From positions 62,001 through 126,000 of the forward strand of contig CAVYRD010000007.1 of assembly GCA_963770865.1 (NCBI GenBank): 64,000 nt of DNA, written 5' to 3'. Source of the stretch: Miltoncostaea sp963770865. Lineage in GTDB: Bacteria > Actinomycetota > Thermoleophilia > Miltoncostaeales > Miltoncostaeaceae. Below the pieces are notes generated by a model. The model saw only the letters and a program-made list of their open reading frames with translations. It did not search any database and was not told the origin of the DNA. Both the position numbers and the translations under genes were made by a program. Numbering within the stretch: position 1 is the first letter of the stretch; every line of letters starts with the position of its first letter. Positions 46,035 to 54,321 of this stretch are shown piece after piece.

Positions 46035-46472
46035 ATGCGCCGTCCGCTGACCGCCGTCCTGGCCGTGGCCCTCGCGACGGCCGTCGCCGGGCCGGCCGCG
46101 GCCGCGCTCGCGATCGAGCCGGGCGCGGTGCGGATGCTGGCCGACGGGCCCGGCACGCCCACGCCGGCCTTCGCCGCGCGCAGCGGGCACCTCTACCGCT
46201 TCGCGGTCTCCTACCGCGTGAGCGGCGCACCGCGCATCGCCACCGGCCACGTGTTCGCGTTCGAGAACGCGGTCACCGGCGAGCGGTTGGAGGTCCGGGC
46301 GCGGAGCTTCCCGCCCGCCGCGCCGGGCCCCTACCGCGAGTCGAGCGGCCTGAGGATCCCGGCGTCGTGGACGCCCGGCGTGTACCGCCTGATGTGGAGG
46401 ATCGACGCCCGCAACCCGCGGCTGCCCTCCGCCCACGCCCAGGGCTCCCGCGTCTTCCTCGTGGTGGGCTGA
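46035..46472 (+). CDS. Secreted protein of unknown function
   Basis: 145 residues. Signal peptide MRRPLTAVLAVALATAVAGP with cleavage near AAAALAIEP; the mature part is beta-rich (HLYRFAVSYRVSGAPRIATG, HVFAFENAVTGERLEVRARS, WTPGVYRLMWRIDARNPRLP). It looks like an extracytoplasmic Ig-like domain. TATCAT seven bases before the ATG suggests a leaderless mRNA. It precedes the response regulator by three bases, so it may be the periplasmic sensor-associated member of that operon. Confidence 0.65.
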   Translation: MRRPLTAVLAVALATAVAGPAAAALAIEPGAVRMLADGPGTPTPAFAARSGHLYRFAVSYRVSGAPRIATGHVFAFENAVTGERLEVRARSFPPAAPGPYRESSGLRIPASWTPGVYRLMWRIDARNPRLPSAHAQGSRVFLVVG

Positions 46473-46475
46473 GCG

Positions 46476-47165
46476 ATGGCGAGCCGCGGTCACGTGCTGG
46501 TGGTGGACGACGAGCGCGCGATCCGGCGCCTGCTGCGCATGTACCTCTCCGACGCCGGTTACACGGTGACCGAGGCGCCCGACGGCGAGCAGGCGCTCGA
46601 GCAGGTGCGCCGCGGCGGCATCGACCTCGTCCTGCTCGACGTGATGCTCCCGGGGATGGACGGCTACGAGGTCTGCCGGCGGCTGCGGGAGGCCTCCTCG
46701 CTGCCGGTCATCATGATCACGGCCCGCAGCGACGAGGCGAATCGCATCACGGGCCTCGAGCTCGGCGCGGACGACTACGTCGTGAAGCCCTTCTCGCCAG
46801 TCGAGGTGGTGGCGCGCGTCAAGGCCGTGCTGCGCCGGGTGAGCGCGCCGCCCGACCCGCACCGCATCCTCCGCGCGGGCCCTGCCCAGCTCGAGCCGAG
46901 CAGCCGGCGCGTGACGCTGCACGGCCGCGAGGTGGAGCTGACCCGCCTGGAGTTCGACCTGCTGGCCGAGCTGGCCGCCCACCCGCGCGTCGTCTACACC
47001 CGCGACCGCCTGCTGGAGAAGGTCTGGGGCTACCAGTCGGCGGTCGGCGGCAAGACGGTTGACGTCCACGTGGCCAACCTGCGCCGCAAGCTCGGCGACG
47101 AGATCGGGATCGTGGCCGTGCGCGGCGTCGGCTACCGGCTCGAGCCCTCCGCCCCGCGATCATGA
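46476..47165 (+). CDS. OmpR/PhoB-family response regulator
   Basis: 229 residues. Receiver domain with the acidic pair VVDDERA, phospho-acceptor D55 in LVLLDVMLPGMDGYEV, the T/S switch in MITARSD and the lysine in VVKPFSP. C-terminal winged helix with ELTRLEFDLLAELAAHPRVV and VDVHVANLRRKLGDE, RGVGYRLEP. Binds DNA as a dimer when phosphorylated by the adjacent kinase. The stop overlaps the kinase ATG by four bases. Confidence 0.95.
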   Translation: MASRGHVLVVDDERAIRRLLRMYLSDAGYTVTEAPDGEQALEQVRRGGIDLVLLDVMLPGMDGYEVCRRLREASSLPVIMITARSDEANRITGLELGADDYVVKPFSPVEVVARVKAVLRRVSAPPDPHRILRAGPAQLEPSSRRVTLHGREVELTRLEFDLLAELAAHPRVVYTRDRLLEKVWGYQSAVGGKTVDVHVANLRRKLGDEIGIVAVRGVGYRLEPSAPRS

Positions 47166-48505
47166 GGGCGCTCCTCGGGCGCCTGCGCCCGCGCAGCATC
47201 CAGGCCCGCGTCGCGCTGGCGATCGCGGCCGCGCTGCTGATCGTGATCGTCGGGATCCAGCTCGTCTTCGTACAGTTCCTGCAGTCGCGCTCCCGCTCGG
47301 CGGTCGAGGCGGAGCTGCACCAGCAGGCGGACTCCATCGCGCGCGAGGTGCAGCGCAACGGGGTGCAGAACGCCGCCGCGACGGCCCGCTCGGCGGAGCG
47401 CTTCATCGGCGACGCGCGCCTGGTGGTGCTCGTGGGCGGCGAGGTCGTCCACTGGAACCTCCCGGTCCAGCGCCTCGAGGCGTCCGCCACCGCGCGCCGC
47501 GGGACGGTGACCGTGCTGCTGCAGCGCCCCGACCCGTCGCCCGGGATGCTCACGGACTGGGAGTTCGTCGTGCTCGTCGCGGTCGGCGTGGCCGGCACCG
47601 GGGCCCTGGTCTGGTTCCTGGCCGGCGGCGTCGGCTCGCGCCTGCGGCGCTCGGTGAGCGCCCTGGCGGACAGCGCAGAGGCCGTCGCCCAGGGGCGCTT
47701 CGACGTGCGCGCCCCGGTCAGCGACGACGAGCTCGGCCGCCTGGCCCAGGCCTTCAACCGCATGACCGAGCGCCTCGAGTCGGCCGACGCGCGCCAGCGC
47801 GAGTTCCTCGCCGACGTCGCCCACGAGCTGCGCACGCCGGTCACGGCGATCGAGGGCTTCGCCTCGGCGCTGCAGGACGGCACCGCGCGCACCGACGAGG
47901 ACCGCGCCGACGCGGCCGACTTCATCCGCGCCGAGGCCGCCCGGCTGCGCGACCTGGTGCGCGACCTCCAGAAGCTCACCTGGCTCGACCTCGACCCGCC
48001 GGTGCGCAGCGAGCCGGTCGACCTCGCGGCCGCGGCGCGGGATGCCGTGACGCGGCTCGGCCTCGACGCCCACGTGAAGGGCGTGACCCTGCGCGGCCCC
48101 GAGGGCGCGCTCGGCGCCACCGCCGACCCGGCGCACGTCGAGACGATCCTGACCAACCTCGTCTCTAACGCCATCGCGGCGACGCCCTCCGGCGGCACGG
48201 TGACGCTGGAGCCGGCAACGGCGCCGGGCGAGGCGGGCATCGCGGTGCGCGACACCGGCCGCGGCATCGCGCCGGAGCACCTGCCCTACATCTTCGACCG
48301 CCTCTACCGCGTCCAGCCGGGGCGCGACCGGCCGGCCGGCGGGTCGGGCCTCGGCCTGTCCATCGTGCGCCGCCTGGCGACGCTGCTCGGCGGGCGCGTG
48401 ACCGTGGAGAGCACGGTGGGAGAGGGGTCGATCTTCACCCTCTGGCTGCCCGCATCCTCCGTCGCGGCGCCGCGGCGGGCCGGAGTAGGCTCGGAGCCCG
48501 TCTGA
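47162..48505 (+). CDS. HAMP-domain sensor histidine kinase
   Basis: 447 residues. A first membrane segment at about 16-36 (RVALAIAAALLIVIVGIQLV), an extracytoplasmic region to ~135, a second segment (FVVLVAVGVAGTGALVWFLA), HAMP at ~160-215, then the H-box FLADVAHELRTPVTAIEGFA with the phospho-accepting His, N-box LVSNAIAATPSGG, G1 RDTGRGIAPEHLPYIFDRLY and G2 GGSGLGLSIVRRLATLLGG. Classical membrane kinase partnering the response regulator upstream. The signal is unknown, though the secreted protein at the head of the operon could be involved. Confidence 0.95.
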   Translation: MRALLGRLRPRSIQARVALAIAAALLIVIVGIQLVFVQFLQSRSRSAVEAELHQQADSIAREVQRNGVQNAAATARSAERFIGDARLVVLVGGEVVHWNLPVQRLEASATARRGTVTVLLQRPDPSPGMLTDWEFVVLVAVGVAGTGALVWFLAGGVGSRLRRSVSALADSAEAVAQGRFDVRAPVSDDELGRLAQAFNRMTERLESADARQREFLADVAHELRTPVTAIEGFASALQDGTARTDEDRADAADFIRAEAARLRDLVRDLQKLTWLDLDPPVRSEPVDLAAAARDAVTRLGLDAHVKGVTLRGPEGALGATADPAHVETILTNLVSNAIAATPSGGTVTLEPATAPGEAGIAVRDTGRGIAPEHLPYIFDRLYRVQPGRDRPAGGSGLGLSIVRRLATLLGGRVTVESTVGEGSIFTLWLPASSVAAPRRAGVGSEPV

Positions 48506-48526
48506 CGCACGAAAGGGGTGGCCCCG

Positions 48527-49891
48527 ATGGACCAGCGCCGGTATCTCCTTCCCGAGGACGCGATCCCCCGCGCCTGGTACAACGTCGCCGCCGACCTGCC
48601 GAGCCTGCCGCCGCCGGCGCTCCACCCGGGCACCGGCGAGCCCGTCGGCCCCGACGACCTCTCGCCGATCTTCCCGATGGGGCTGATCCTGCAGGAGGTC
48701 AGCGCCGAGAGGTGGATCCCGATCCCCGACCCGGTGCGCGCCATCTACTCGATGTGGCGGCCCACTCCGCTCCACCGGGCGCTCGGCCTGGAGGCGGCCC
48801 TCGGCACGAGCTGCCGCATCTTCTACAAGTACGAGGGCGTCAGCCCCTCGGGCAGCCACAAGACCAACACCTCCGTGCCGCAGGCGTACTTCAACCGCGA
48901 GGAGGGGGTCACCCGGCTCTCCACCGAGACCGGCGCGGGCCAGTGGGGGTCGGCCCTGGCGTTCGCCTGCCGGCTCTTCGAGATGGAGTGCAAGGTCTAC
49001 ATGGTGAGGGCCTCGTACGACCAGAAGCCGTACCGGCGCTCGATGATCCGCACCTGGGGCGCCGAGGTGGTGCCCAGCCCGTCGCCGGAGACCAACGCCG
49101 GCCGCGCGATCCTCGAGGAGACGCCCGACAGCACGGGCAGCCTCGGCATCGCGATCAGCGAGGCCGTCGAGGACGCCGCCACGCGCGCCGACACCAAGTA
49201 CGCGCTCGGCAGCGTGCTCAACCACGTGCTGCTGCACCAGACGATCGTCGGTCAGGAGGCCAAGGAGCAACTCGCGCTGGCGGGCGCCGACCCGGACGTG
49301 ATCATCGGGTGCGTCGGGGGCGGCTCGAACTTCGCCGGGCTGGCCTTCCCGTTCCTGGCCGACAAGGCGGCGGGCAAGGACATCCGCATCGTGGCGGCCG
49401 AGCCGTCGGCCTGCCCCACGCTCACCCGCGGCCACTACGGCTACGACTTCGGCGACACGGCCAAGATGGCGCCGCTGCTCGCCATGCACACGCTGGGCCA
49501 CGGCTTCGTGCCGCCGGCCATCCACTCGGGCGGCCTGCGCTACCACGGCATGGCGCCGCTGGTCTCCCACCTGGTGCACACCGGCCTGGTCGAGGCGCGT
49601 GCCTACCCGCAGAGCGAGTGCTTCTCGGAGGCGGTCCGCTTCGCCCGCGCCGAGGGGATCATCCCGGCCCCCGAGCCCTCGCACGCGCTGCGCGCGGTGG
49701 CCGAGGAGGTCGAGCGGGCGCGCGAGGAGGGCGTGGAGCGCACGATCCTCTTCAACCTCTGCGGCCACGGGTACTTCGACATGGCAGCGTACGACGCGTA
49801 CCTGTCGGGGGAGATGATCGACACCGAGCTCGACCAGTCCGAGCTCGACCAGGCGGCCGCCGGCCTGGAGGGCCTGCCCGCCGTGCCGTGA
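48527..49891 (+). CDS. trpB: TrpB2-type tryptophan synthase beta-like PLP enzyme
   Basis: 454 residues. The longer N-terminus (MDQRRYLLPEDAIPRAWYNV, PIFPMGLILQEVS), the RPTPLHRA substrate loop, the PLP lysine in SGSHKTNTSVPQAYFN, TETGAGQWGSALAFACRLF and the phosphate-binding GCVGGGSNFAGLAFPFL are those of the TrpB2 group, which condenses indole and serine without needing TrpA. No trpA is adjacent. ATG at 48527 is preferred because AAAGGGG lies eight bases upstream; a GTG at 48518 is inside that site. TAGGCT at about 48486 is a likely -10. Related enzymes with phosphoserine activity exist, so the physiological substrate is not certain. Confidence 0.92.
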   Translation: MDQRRYLLPEDAIPRAWYNVAADLPSLPPPALHPGTGEPVGPDDLSPIFPMGLILQEVSAERWIPIPDPVRAIYSMWRPTPLHRALGLEAALGTSCRIFYKYEGVSPSGSHKTNTSVPQAYFNREEGVTRLSTETGAGQWGSALAFACRLFEMECKVYMVRASYDQKPYRRSMIRTWGAEVVPSPSPETNAGRAILEETPDSTGSLGIAISEAVEDAATRADTKYALGSVLNHVLLHQTIVGQEAKEQLALAGADPDVIIGCVGGGSNFAGLAFPFLADKAAGKDIRIVAAEPSACPTLTRGHYGYDFGDTAKMAPLLAMHTLGHGFVPPAIHSGGLRYHGMAPLVSHLVHTGLVEARAYPQSECFSEAVRFARAEGIIPAPEPSHALRAVAEEVERAREEGVERTILFNLCGHGYFDMAAYDAYLSGEMIDTELDQSELDQAAAGLEGLPAVP

Positions 49892-49897
49892 CGCCCG

Positions 49898-49927
49898 GCG
49901 CCCGCTCCCCGCTGCGGGGGCGGGCGC
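49898..49927. terminator. Hairpin between convergent genes
   Basis: GCGCCCGC(T)CCCCGC and GGGGGCGGGCGC form a long GC stem between the stop of trpB2 and the convergent small membrane protein. No T tract follows; it likely ends transcription from both sides. Confidence 0.5.
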
Positions 49928-49942
49928 GACGGCGCCCTGGCC

Positions 49943-50173
49943 CTAATAGGGGCTCTGCTTGCCCGGGCCCTTGGAGGACTCGGCCTCCTGGGCCGCCTTG
50001 CGCTTCATCCGGCGCTGGCTGCCCGCGACGCCGCCGATGATCACGAGGCCGATCAGCAGGTAGGGGATGCCGTAGAGGTAGCGGTTCTCGTCGAGCCCGA
50101 TCAGGAACATGACGCCGCCGACGGCGAAGATCAGGCCGATCGCGTAGCTGAAGATGACCCCGGTGGGGCTCAC
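49943..50173 (-). CDS. Small two-helix membrane protein
   Basis: 76 residues with two hydrophobic segments (GVIFSYAIGLIFAVGGVMFL and YGIPYLLIGLVIIGGVAGSQ) and a basic, hydrophilic tail (RRMKRKAAQEAESSKG). GTG start overlapping the stop of the Nfu-like gene by four bases. Function unknown; co-expression with the Fe-S scaffold-like protein is implied. Confidence 0.65.
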   Translation of the reverse strand: MSPTGVIFSYAIGLIFAVGGVMFLIGLDENRYLYGIPYLLIGLVIIGGVAGSQRRMKRKAAQEAESSKGPGKQSPY

Positions 50174-50445
50174 GCGTCGTCCCCGAAGTGCGCCTGCAGC
50201 TGCTCGATCACGCGCGGGCCCAGCTCGTCCCAGGCCACGTCGTCCTCCTTGGTCACGCTGACGAAGTTCGCCGTCATGAAGACGTTGGTGACGCCGTCGA
50301 GGGCGAAGATGCGCGCGCCGAGGGGCGACTCGGCCGGGTCGCTCCCCGCCCGGAAGGTCTGGGCCTTTCCGGCGGTCGAGGGCCGGTCGAGCGTGAACTT
50401 CAGGGCGTTCGGGTTCGGAGTCGCCTCCGGCCGCACGTCGATCAT
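50170..50445 (-). CDS. Nfu/NifU N-terminal domain-like protein
   Basis: 91 residues: EATPNPNALKFTLDRPSTAG, DPAESPLGARIFALDGVTNV, FMTANFVSVTKEDDVAWDEL match the Nfu N-terminal (PF08712-type) domain, which accompanies Fe-S scaffold domains in Nfu proteins but lacks the cluster-binding CxxC itself. Stand-alone versions are common in Actinobacteria. ATG at 50445 with GAGGAG upstream. A CCCCC-GAAA-GGGGG hairpin (50478-50491) lies in the leader. Confidence 0.75.
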   Translation of the reverse strand: MIDVRPEATPNPNALKFTLDRPSTAGKAQTFRAGSDPAESPLGARIFALDGVTNVFMTANFVSVTKEDDVAWDELGPRVIEQLQAHFGDDA

Positions 50446-50576
50446 CCTCTGGTTCTCCTCTGGATTGCAGGCATTTTCCCCCTTTCGGGGGATGGGCGCC
50501 CTCTCGTGTTTCGGTCCAGGGCGCCGATGGGAACTCACCGGGCCTATGTGCCAGGCCCTTCAGGAAAGGTAGCGGT

Positions 50577-50792
50577 ATGGCTGGGTCCATCGACCCCACG
50601 CTCCGCTCGACCCCCGCGACGCCGGCGCCTGCGCACGTCCAGGCGCCCGCCCAGTCGGCCCCCGACCTCTGCGGCTGGTGCTTCGGCGCCGGCAAGTACC
50701 TGGAGGCCATGGACTGCGGCGTCGAGCACGTGTACCTCCCGGTCGTCTGCGGCGGCTGCGGCGGCACCGGACGGAGCGCCCACACGCACTGA
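50577..50792 (+). CDS. Small DnaJ-type zinc-finger protein
   Basis: 71 residues: a Pro/Ala-rich N-terminus, then CGWCFGAGKYLEAMDCGVEH and VVCGGCGGTGRS, giving a CxxCxGxG...CxxCxGxG zinc site as in the DnaJ cysteine-rich domain. ATG with AGGAAAGG just upstream. It may be a stand-alone chaperone-like or nucleic-acid-binding module; similar tiny proteins exist in Actinobacteria. Confidence 0.6.
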   Translation: MAGSIDPTLRSTPATPAPAHVQAPAQSAPDLCGWCFGAGKYLEAMDCGVEHVYLPVVCGGCGGTGRSAHTH

Positions 50793-50824
50793 TGCGCCGC
50801 GCGGGCGGCGGGTAGAGTGCCGCG

Positions 50825-51406
50825 GTGCCCACCGTGAGCTCCGATTCCCGCCCCCGCCTCACCACGCTGCTGCGCGAGCACGCGCTCGTGCGGGAGTCGG
50901 TGGTGCTCTCCTCCGGGCGGCGGTCGTCGTACTACTTCGACGCGCGCCAGGTGCTCCTCGACCCCGAGGGCGCCGCGCTGGCCGGCGAGCTGATGTGGCA
51001 CGACCTCGCCCCGAGCGCCCCGCGCGCGGTGGGCGGGCTGACGCTGGGCGCCGACCCGCTCGTCTGCGCCGTGAGCGCCACCGCCTGGGCCGCGGGCGAG
51101 CGGGTGACGGGCTTCTTCGTGCGCAAGGAGGCCAAGAAGCACGGCCTGCAGCAGTGGATCGAGGGGCCCTTCATCGAGGAGGGCACCCCGGTCGCGGTGG
51201 TCGACGACGTGCTGACCTCCGGCGGCTCGCTGGTCCAGGCCGTCGAGAAGGCGCGCCAGGCCGGCGGGGTCGTGGTGGCCGCCGCCGTGGTGATCGACCG
51301 CGGCGAGGGCGGCCGGGAGGTGGCCGAGGCCGCGCTCGGCGACGCGCCGCTGCACGCGCTGTTCACGGCCGAGGAGCTCCTCGAGGCGGGGCGCTCCGGG
51401 GCGTGA
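50825..51406 (+). CDS. pyrE: Orotate phosphoribosyltransferase
   Basis: 193 residues. Transfers phosphoribosyl from PRPP to orotate, giving OMP in pyrimidine synthesis. SVVLSSGRRSSYYFDARQVL (substrate loop), VGGLTLGADPLVCAVSATAW, FFVRKEAKKHGLQQWIEG and the PRPP-binding VAVVDDVLTSGGSLVQAVEK are conserved. A TAGAGT hexamer six bases before the GTG implies a leaderless mRNA. Its stop overlaps rsgA by four bases. Confidence 0.92.
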   Translation: MPTVSSDSRPRLTTLLREHALVRESVVLSSGRRSSYYFDARQVLLDPEGAALAGELMWHDLAPSAPRAVGGLTLGADPLVCAVSATAWAAGERVTGFFVRKEAKKHGLQQWIEGPFIEEGTPVAVVDDVLTSGGSLVQAVEKARQAGGVVVAAAVVIDRGEGGREVAEAALGDAPLHALFTAEELLEAGRSGA

Positions 51407-52293
51407 GCCCGTCGGCCACGACGGGCTCCGGTGCGGAGGCCGTCGTCGTCAGGGTGTCGGGGCCGACGGTCACGGTGCTGGCGGACGGCCGCGAGCGCGA
51501 GGTGCGCCTGGTTCCGCGCGTGCCCGGCGGGCCCGCGGTGGCGGGCGACCGGGTGCAGCTGCGCGATCCCGGCGGCGAGGACCCGGTGATCGTGCGGGTG
51601 GAGCCGCGGGCCACGGTGCTGGAGCGAGGTGACGGCCCTGAGGGCCGGCCGCGGCCGATCGTCGCCAACGCCGACCTGGCGATCATCGTCGCCGCGGTGG
51701 TCGACCCGCCGCTGCGGCCGCGGCTGATCGACCGCTACCTTGTCGCCGCGACGATCGGCGGCCTGGAGGCGGCGCTCGTGATCACCAAGACCGACCTCCC
51801 GCACGACGCCGCGGAGCTCGAGGCGACGCTGGCGCCCTACCGCGCCCTCGGCCACCGGGTGCTGGCCGGCGTCGCGAAGGACCCGGCCTTCGTCGAGGAG
51901 ATCCGCGCGCTGATCGGCGGTCGGGTCGCGATCCTGGCCGGCCACTCCGGCGTGGGGAAGTCCACGATCACGTCGGCGCTGACCGGCGTCCCGCGGGCCG
52001 TCGGCGCCGTCAGCGCCAAGGTCCGCACCGGGCGCCACACGACCAGCGACCCGCGCCTCATCCCGCTCCCGGGGGGCGGAGCGGTGGTTGACACCGCCGG
52101 CGTGCGCACCTTCCACCTGCCGGCCATGGACCGCGCCACGCTCGAGTCCGGGTTCCCCGACATCGCCCGGGCGGCCGAGGGCTGCCGCTTCCGCGGGTGC
52201 GCGCACAACGGCGACGCCGGGTGCGCCGTGGAGGGCGCGGTCGCGCCCGAGCGCCTGGAGAGCTACCGCCGGATGCTCGCCGGGATGCGCTGA
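51403..52293 (+). CDS. rsgA: Ribosome small-subunit-dependent GTPase A
   Basis: 296 residues. Circularly permuted GTPase with an N-terminal OB fold and a C-terminal zinc knuckle that helps 30S maturation. G4 ITKTDLP comes first, then the P-loop LAGHSGVGKSTITSAL and G3 VVDTAGVRTFHLP; the zinc site is CRFRGCAHNGDAGCAVEGAV. GTG start overlapping pyrE. The OB-fold part is short, so the N-terminus is close to minimal. Confidence 0.92.
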   Translation: MSPSATTGSGAEAVVVRVSGPTVTVLADGREREVRLVPRVPGGPAVAGDRVQLRDPGGEDPVIVRVEPRATVLERGDGPEGRPRPIVANADLAIIVAAVVDPPLRPRLIDRYLVAATIGGLEAALVITKTDLPHDAAELEATLAPYRALGHRVLAGVAKDPAFVEEIRALIGGRVAILAGHSGVGKSTITSALTGVPRAVGAVSAKVRTGRHTTSDPRLIPLPGGGAVVDTAGVRTFHLPAMDRATLESGFPDIARAAEGCRFRGCAHNGDAGCAVEGAVAPERLESYRRMLAGMR

Positions 52294-52414
52294 CCGGCGC
52301 ACGACGGACCGGCGGAATCTTGACCCCGCCTCCCCCCGGGCCGTAAGTTTGTGCGGCACGGCACGAGCCCCGTGCCCCGCTCCCGTGACCGCTGAGACAT
52401 CCGCTGGAGGATCC

Positions 52415-53299
52415 ATGACCCGTCGCCGTTTCCTGCCCCCGATCGCCGGAGGCGCCCAGAGGACCGGCTGGGAGGCACTCGAGAAGTGGGTCGGCGGCTC
52501 CGGCTCGTCCGGTGGCGGTGAGAGCGCCGCGCCCTCCGGTGGCAAGACCGGCTGGGAAGCCCTGGAGAAGTGGGTCGGTGGGGGCTCGGGCGGCGGCGCC
52601 GCGGCTCCGGCCGCCGCGGCGGCCCCCTCCGGCAAGACCGGCTGGGAGGCCCTCGAGAAGTGGGTCGGCGGGGGCTCGGGCGGAGGCGCCGCGGCTCCGG
52701 CCGCCGCCTCGTCGGCGGCCCCCTCCGGCAAGACCGGCTGGGAGGCCCTCGAGAAGTGGGTCGGCGGGGGCCCGGGTGGCGCAGCCGCGGCTCCGGCCGC
52801 CGCCGCCCCGTCGGGCAAGACCGGCTGGGAGGCCCTGGAGAAGTGGGTCGGCGCGGGCTCGGGAGGCGGCGCCGCCGCTCCGGCCGCCGCGGCGGCCCCC
52901 TCCGGCAAGACCGGCTGGGAGGCGCTCGAGAAGTGGGTCGGCGGTGGCGGCGGCGGTGGCGCGGCCGCCGCTCCGGCCGCCGCGGCGGCCCCCTCCGGCA
53001 AGACCGGCTGGGAGGCGCTCGAGAAGTGGGTCGGCGGTGGCGGAGGCGGCGGCGCGGCCGCCGCGGCGCCGGCGGCCGAGAGCGCTCCTGCGGCCGCCCC
53101 GTCGGCGCCCTCCGGCAAGACCGGCTGGGAGGCCCTCGACAAGTGGGTCGGCTCCGGCTCGGGCGCGGGCGACACCAACGGCCACGCCGCGCCCGCCGCG
53201 GAGGCCGAGCCCGTCCCGGTCCCGGCCGGCTCCGCCGAGGCGGCCCCGTCGGGCGGCGGCCTCATCGGCTTCCTCAAGCGGCTCTTCGGCTCCAAGTAG
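52415..53299 (+). CDS. Eight-repeat protein with TGWEALEKWVG motif and C-terminal amphipathic helix
   Basis: 294 residues. After MTRRRFLPPIAGGAQR the motif TGWEALEKWVG occurs eight times (last copy TGWEALDKWVG), separated by flexible Gly/Ala/Pro/Ser linkers of about 15-25 residues (for example GGGSGGGAAAPAAAAAPSGK). The C-terminus GLIGFLKRLFGSK is a basic amphipathic helix. Each motif could form a short Trp-containing helix that docks on a membrane or on a partner protein. There is no signal peptide. GGAGG six bases upstream of the ATG is a strong ribosome-binding site. Not recognised from any family. The DNA repeats are nearly identical, so copy number may vary between strains. Confidence 0.85.
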   Translation: MTRRRFLPPIAGGAQRTGWEALEKWVGGSGSSGGGESAAPSGGKTGWEALEKWVGGGSGGGAAAPAAAAAPSGKTGWEALEKWVGGGSGGGAAAPAAASSAAPSGKTGWEALEKWVGGGPGGAAAAPAAAAPSGKTGWEALEKWVGAGSGGGAAAPAAAAAPSGKTGWEALEKWVGGGGGGGAAAAPAAAAAPSGKTGWEALEKWVGGGGGGGAAAAAPAAESAPAAAPSAPSGKTGWEALDKWVGSGSGAGDTNGHAAPAAEAEPVPVPAGSAEAAPSGGGLIGFLKRLFGSK

Positions 53300-53312
53300 G
53301 CATCGGCGCTGA

Positions 53313-53342
53313 CACCGGCGCCGTCGTCCGACGGCGCCGGTG
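53313..53342. terminator. Perfect 14-bp hairpin after the repeat protein
   Basis: CACCGGCGCCGTCG and its exact complement flank a TC centre, just after the repeat-protein gene and 12 bases before the NUDIX GTG. No T tract; probably an mRNA-end hairpin. Confidence 0.5.
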
Positions 53343-53354
53343 CGCCCTGCCCGC

Positions 53355-53825
53355 GTGAGCCGGGTCGTCAACGAGCGCTCAGCCGGCGGGGTGCTGCTGC
53401 TGCGCATGGGCCCGCAGCTGCTCGTGCCCCTGATCCGCCTGCGGGGGGGCGCCGTGCTGGCGCTGCCCAAGGGCCACATCGAGGCCGGCGAGTCGCCCGA
53501 GGAGGCGGCCCTGCGCGAGACGCGCGAGGAGACCGGGCTCGCGGGCCGGGTGCTGCACCCGTTGGAGGAGATCTCCTACGTCTTCTGGTCGCGCATCCAG
53601 AACGCGCGGATCGCCAAGCGGGTCCACTTCTACCTGCTGGAGTACCGCGCCGGCGCGATCGCCCACCACGACGCCGAGGTTGACGGCGTGAGCCTGGTTC
53701 CGATCGACGGCGCCGCCGCCGTGCTCAGCTACCCCGGCGAGCAGAGGGTCATGTCAGGCGCCCTCGCCTGGGTGCGGGAGACAGGTTACGGTGGCCCGGG
53801 CGCGAAGGAACCGACGACGCCCTGA
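53355..53825 (+). CDS. NUDIX hydrolase
   Basis: 156 residues. The Nudix box starts GHIEAGESPEEAALRETREE and continues TGL, complete with the metal-binding Glu residues. RSAGGVLLLRMGPQLLVPLI opens the fold; HFYLLEYRAGAIAHHDAEVD is the later part. Similar to diadenosine-tetraphosphate or (d)NTP hydrolases of Actinobacteria; the substrate cannot be fixed. GTG at 53355, with an in-frame GTG at 53340 as an alternative. Confidence 0.9.
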   Translation: MSRVVNERSAGGVLLLRMGPQLLVPLIRLRGGAVLALPKGHIEAGESPEEAALRETREETGLAGRVLHPLEEISYVFWSRIQNARIAKRVHFYLLEYRAGAIAHHDAEVDGVSLVPIDGAAAVLSYPGEQRVMSGALAWVRETGYGGPGAKEPTTP

Positions 53826-53865
53826 CCCGCCGCTCCCATCCGCCCACACGCTCGCGAGGACGCCC

Positions 53866-54228
53866 GTGTACGCCCTGAACTTCTACTCGCCCCTGTTCAT
53901 CGACCAGCTGCGCAAGGGGCGCAAGACCGCGACGATCCGGTTGGGCGACAAGGCCCACAAGTACCGCAAGGGGCAGCTCGTCTGGGTGACGATCGGCCAT
54001 CGCCACGGGCCGCGGCAGAAGATCTTCACGGCGATCATCGACGACGTGCAGGTGAAGCCGGTACGTGAGCTGACCCAGCGCGAGATCGAGCGGGACAACC
54101 CGGAGTTCCGCCTGGTGGAGGACACGCTCCACTTCCTCTCGCACATCTACTCGCGCGAGGTGGCGCTCGACGACACGGTGTCGGTCATCCACTTCAGCGA
54201 GATCATCGAGTTCCCCTCGCTCAAGTGA
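53866..54228 (+). CDS. ASCH-domain protein
   Basis: 120 residues: ALNFYSPLFIDQLRKGRKTA, TIRLGDKAHKYRKGQLVWVT, FTAIIDDVQVKPVRELTQRE and FSEIIEF match the ASCH fold, including the K-T-x-T-I-R strand. ASCH proteins bind RNA and some are nucleases or hydrolases; a specific role cannot be assigned. GTG at 53866 with GCGAGGA upstream. It stands just ahead of the groESL promoter. Confidence 0.75.
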   Translation: MYALNFYSPLFIDQLRKGRKTATIRLGDKAHKYRKGQLVWVTIGHRHGPRQKIFTAIIDDVQVKPVRELTQREIERDNPEFRLVEDTLHFLSHIYSREVALDDTVSVIHFSEIIEFPSLK

Positions 54229-54253
54229 CGCGCGGCCGGGCTGCGGGCCCGGC

Positions 54254-54310
54254 TTGATTCGCCGGGGGGCGGGACTTACCCTATTGGCACTCCCAGTCAA
54301 CGAGTGCCAA
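54254..54310 (+). promoter_or_regulatory. groESL promoter with CIRCE operator
   Basis: TTGATT (54254-54259) and TACCCT (54277-54282) are 17 bp apart, a good housekeeping sigma-factor promoter. It is followed by TTGGCACTC, nine bases, GAGTGCCAA (54284-54310), a perfect CIRCE inverted repeat that binds HrcA. HrcA bound there would cover the transcription start, giving heat-inducible expression. hrcA itself is not in the window. Confidence 0.93.
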
Positions 54311-54321
54311 TGGAGATGTGC

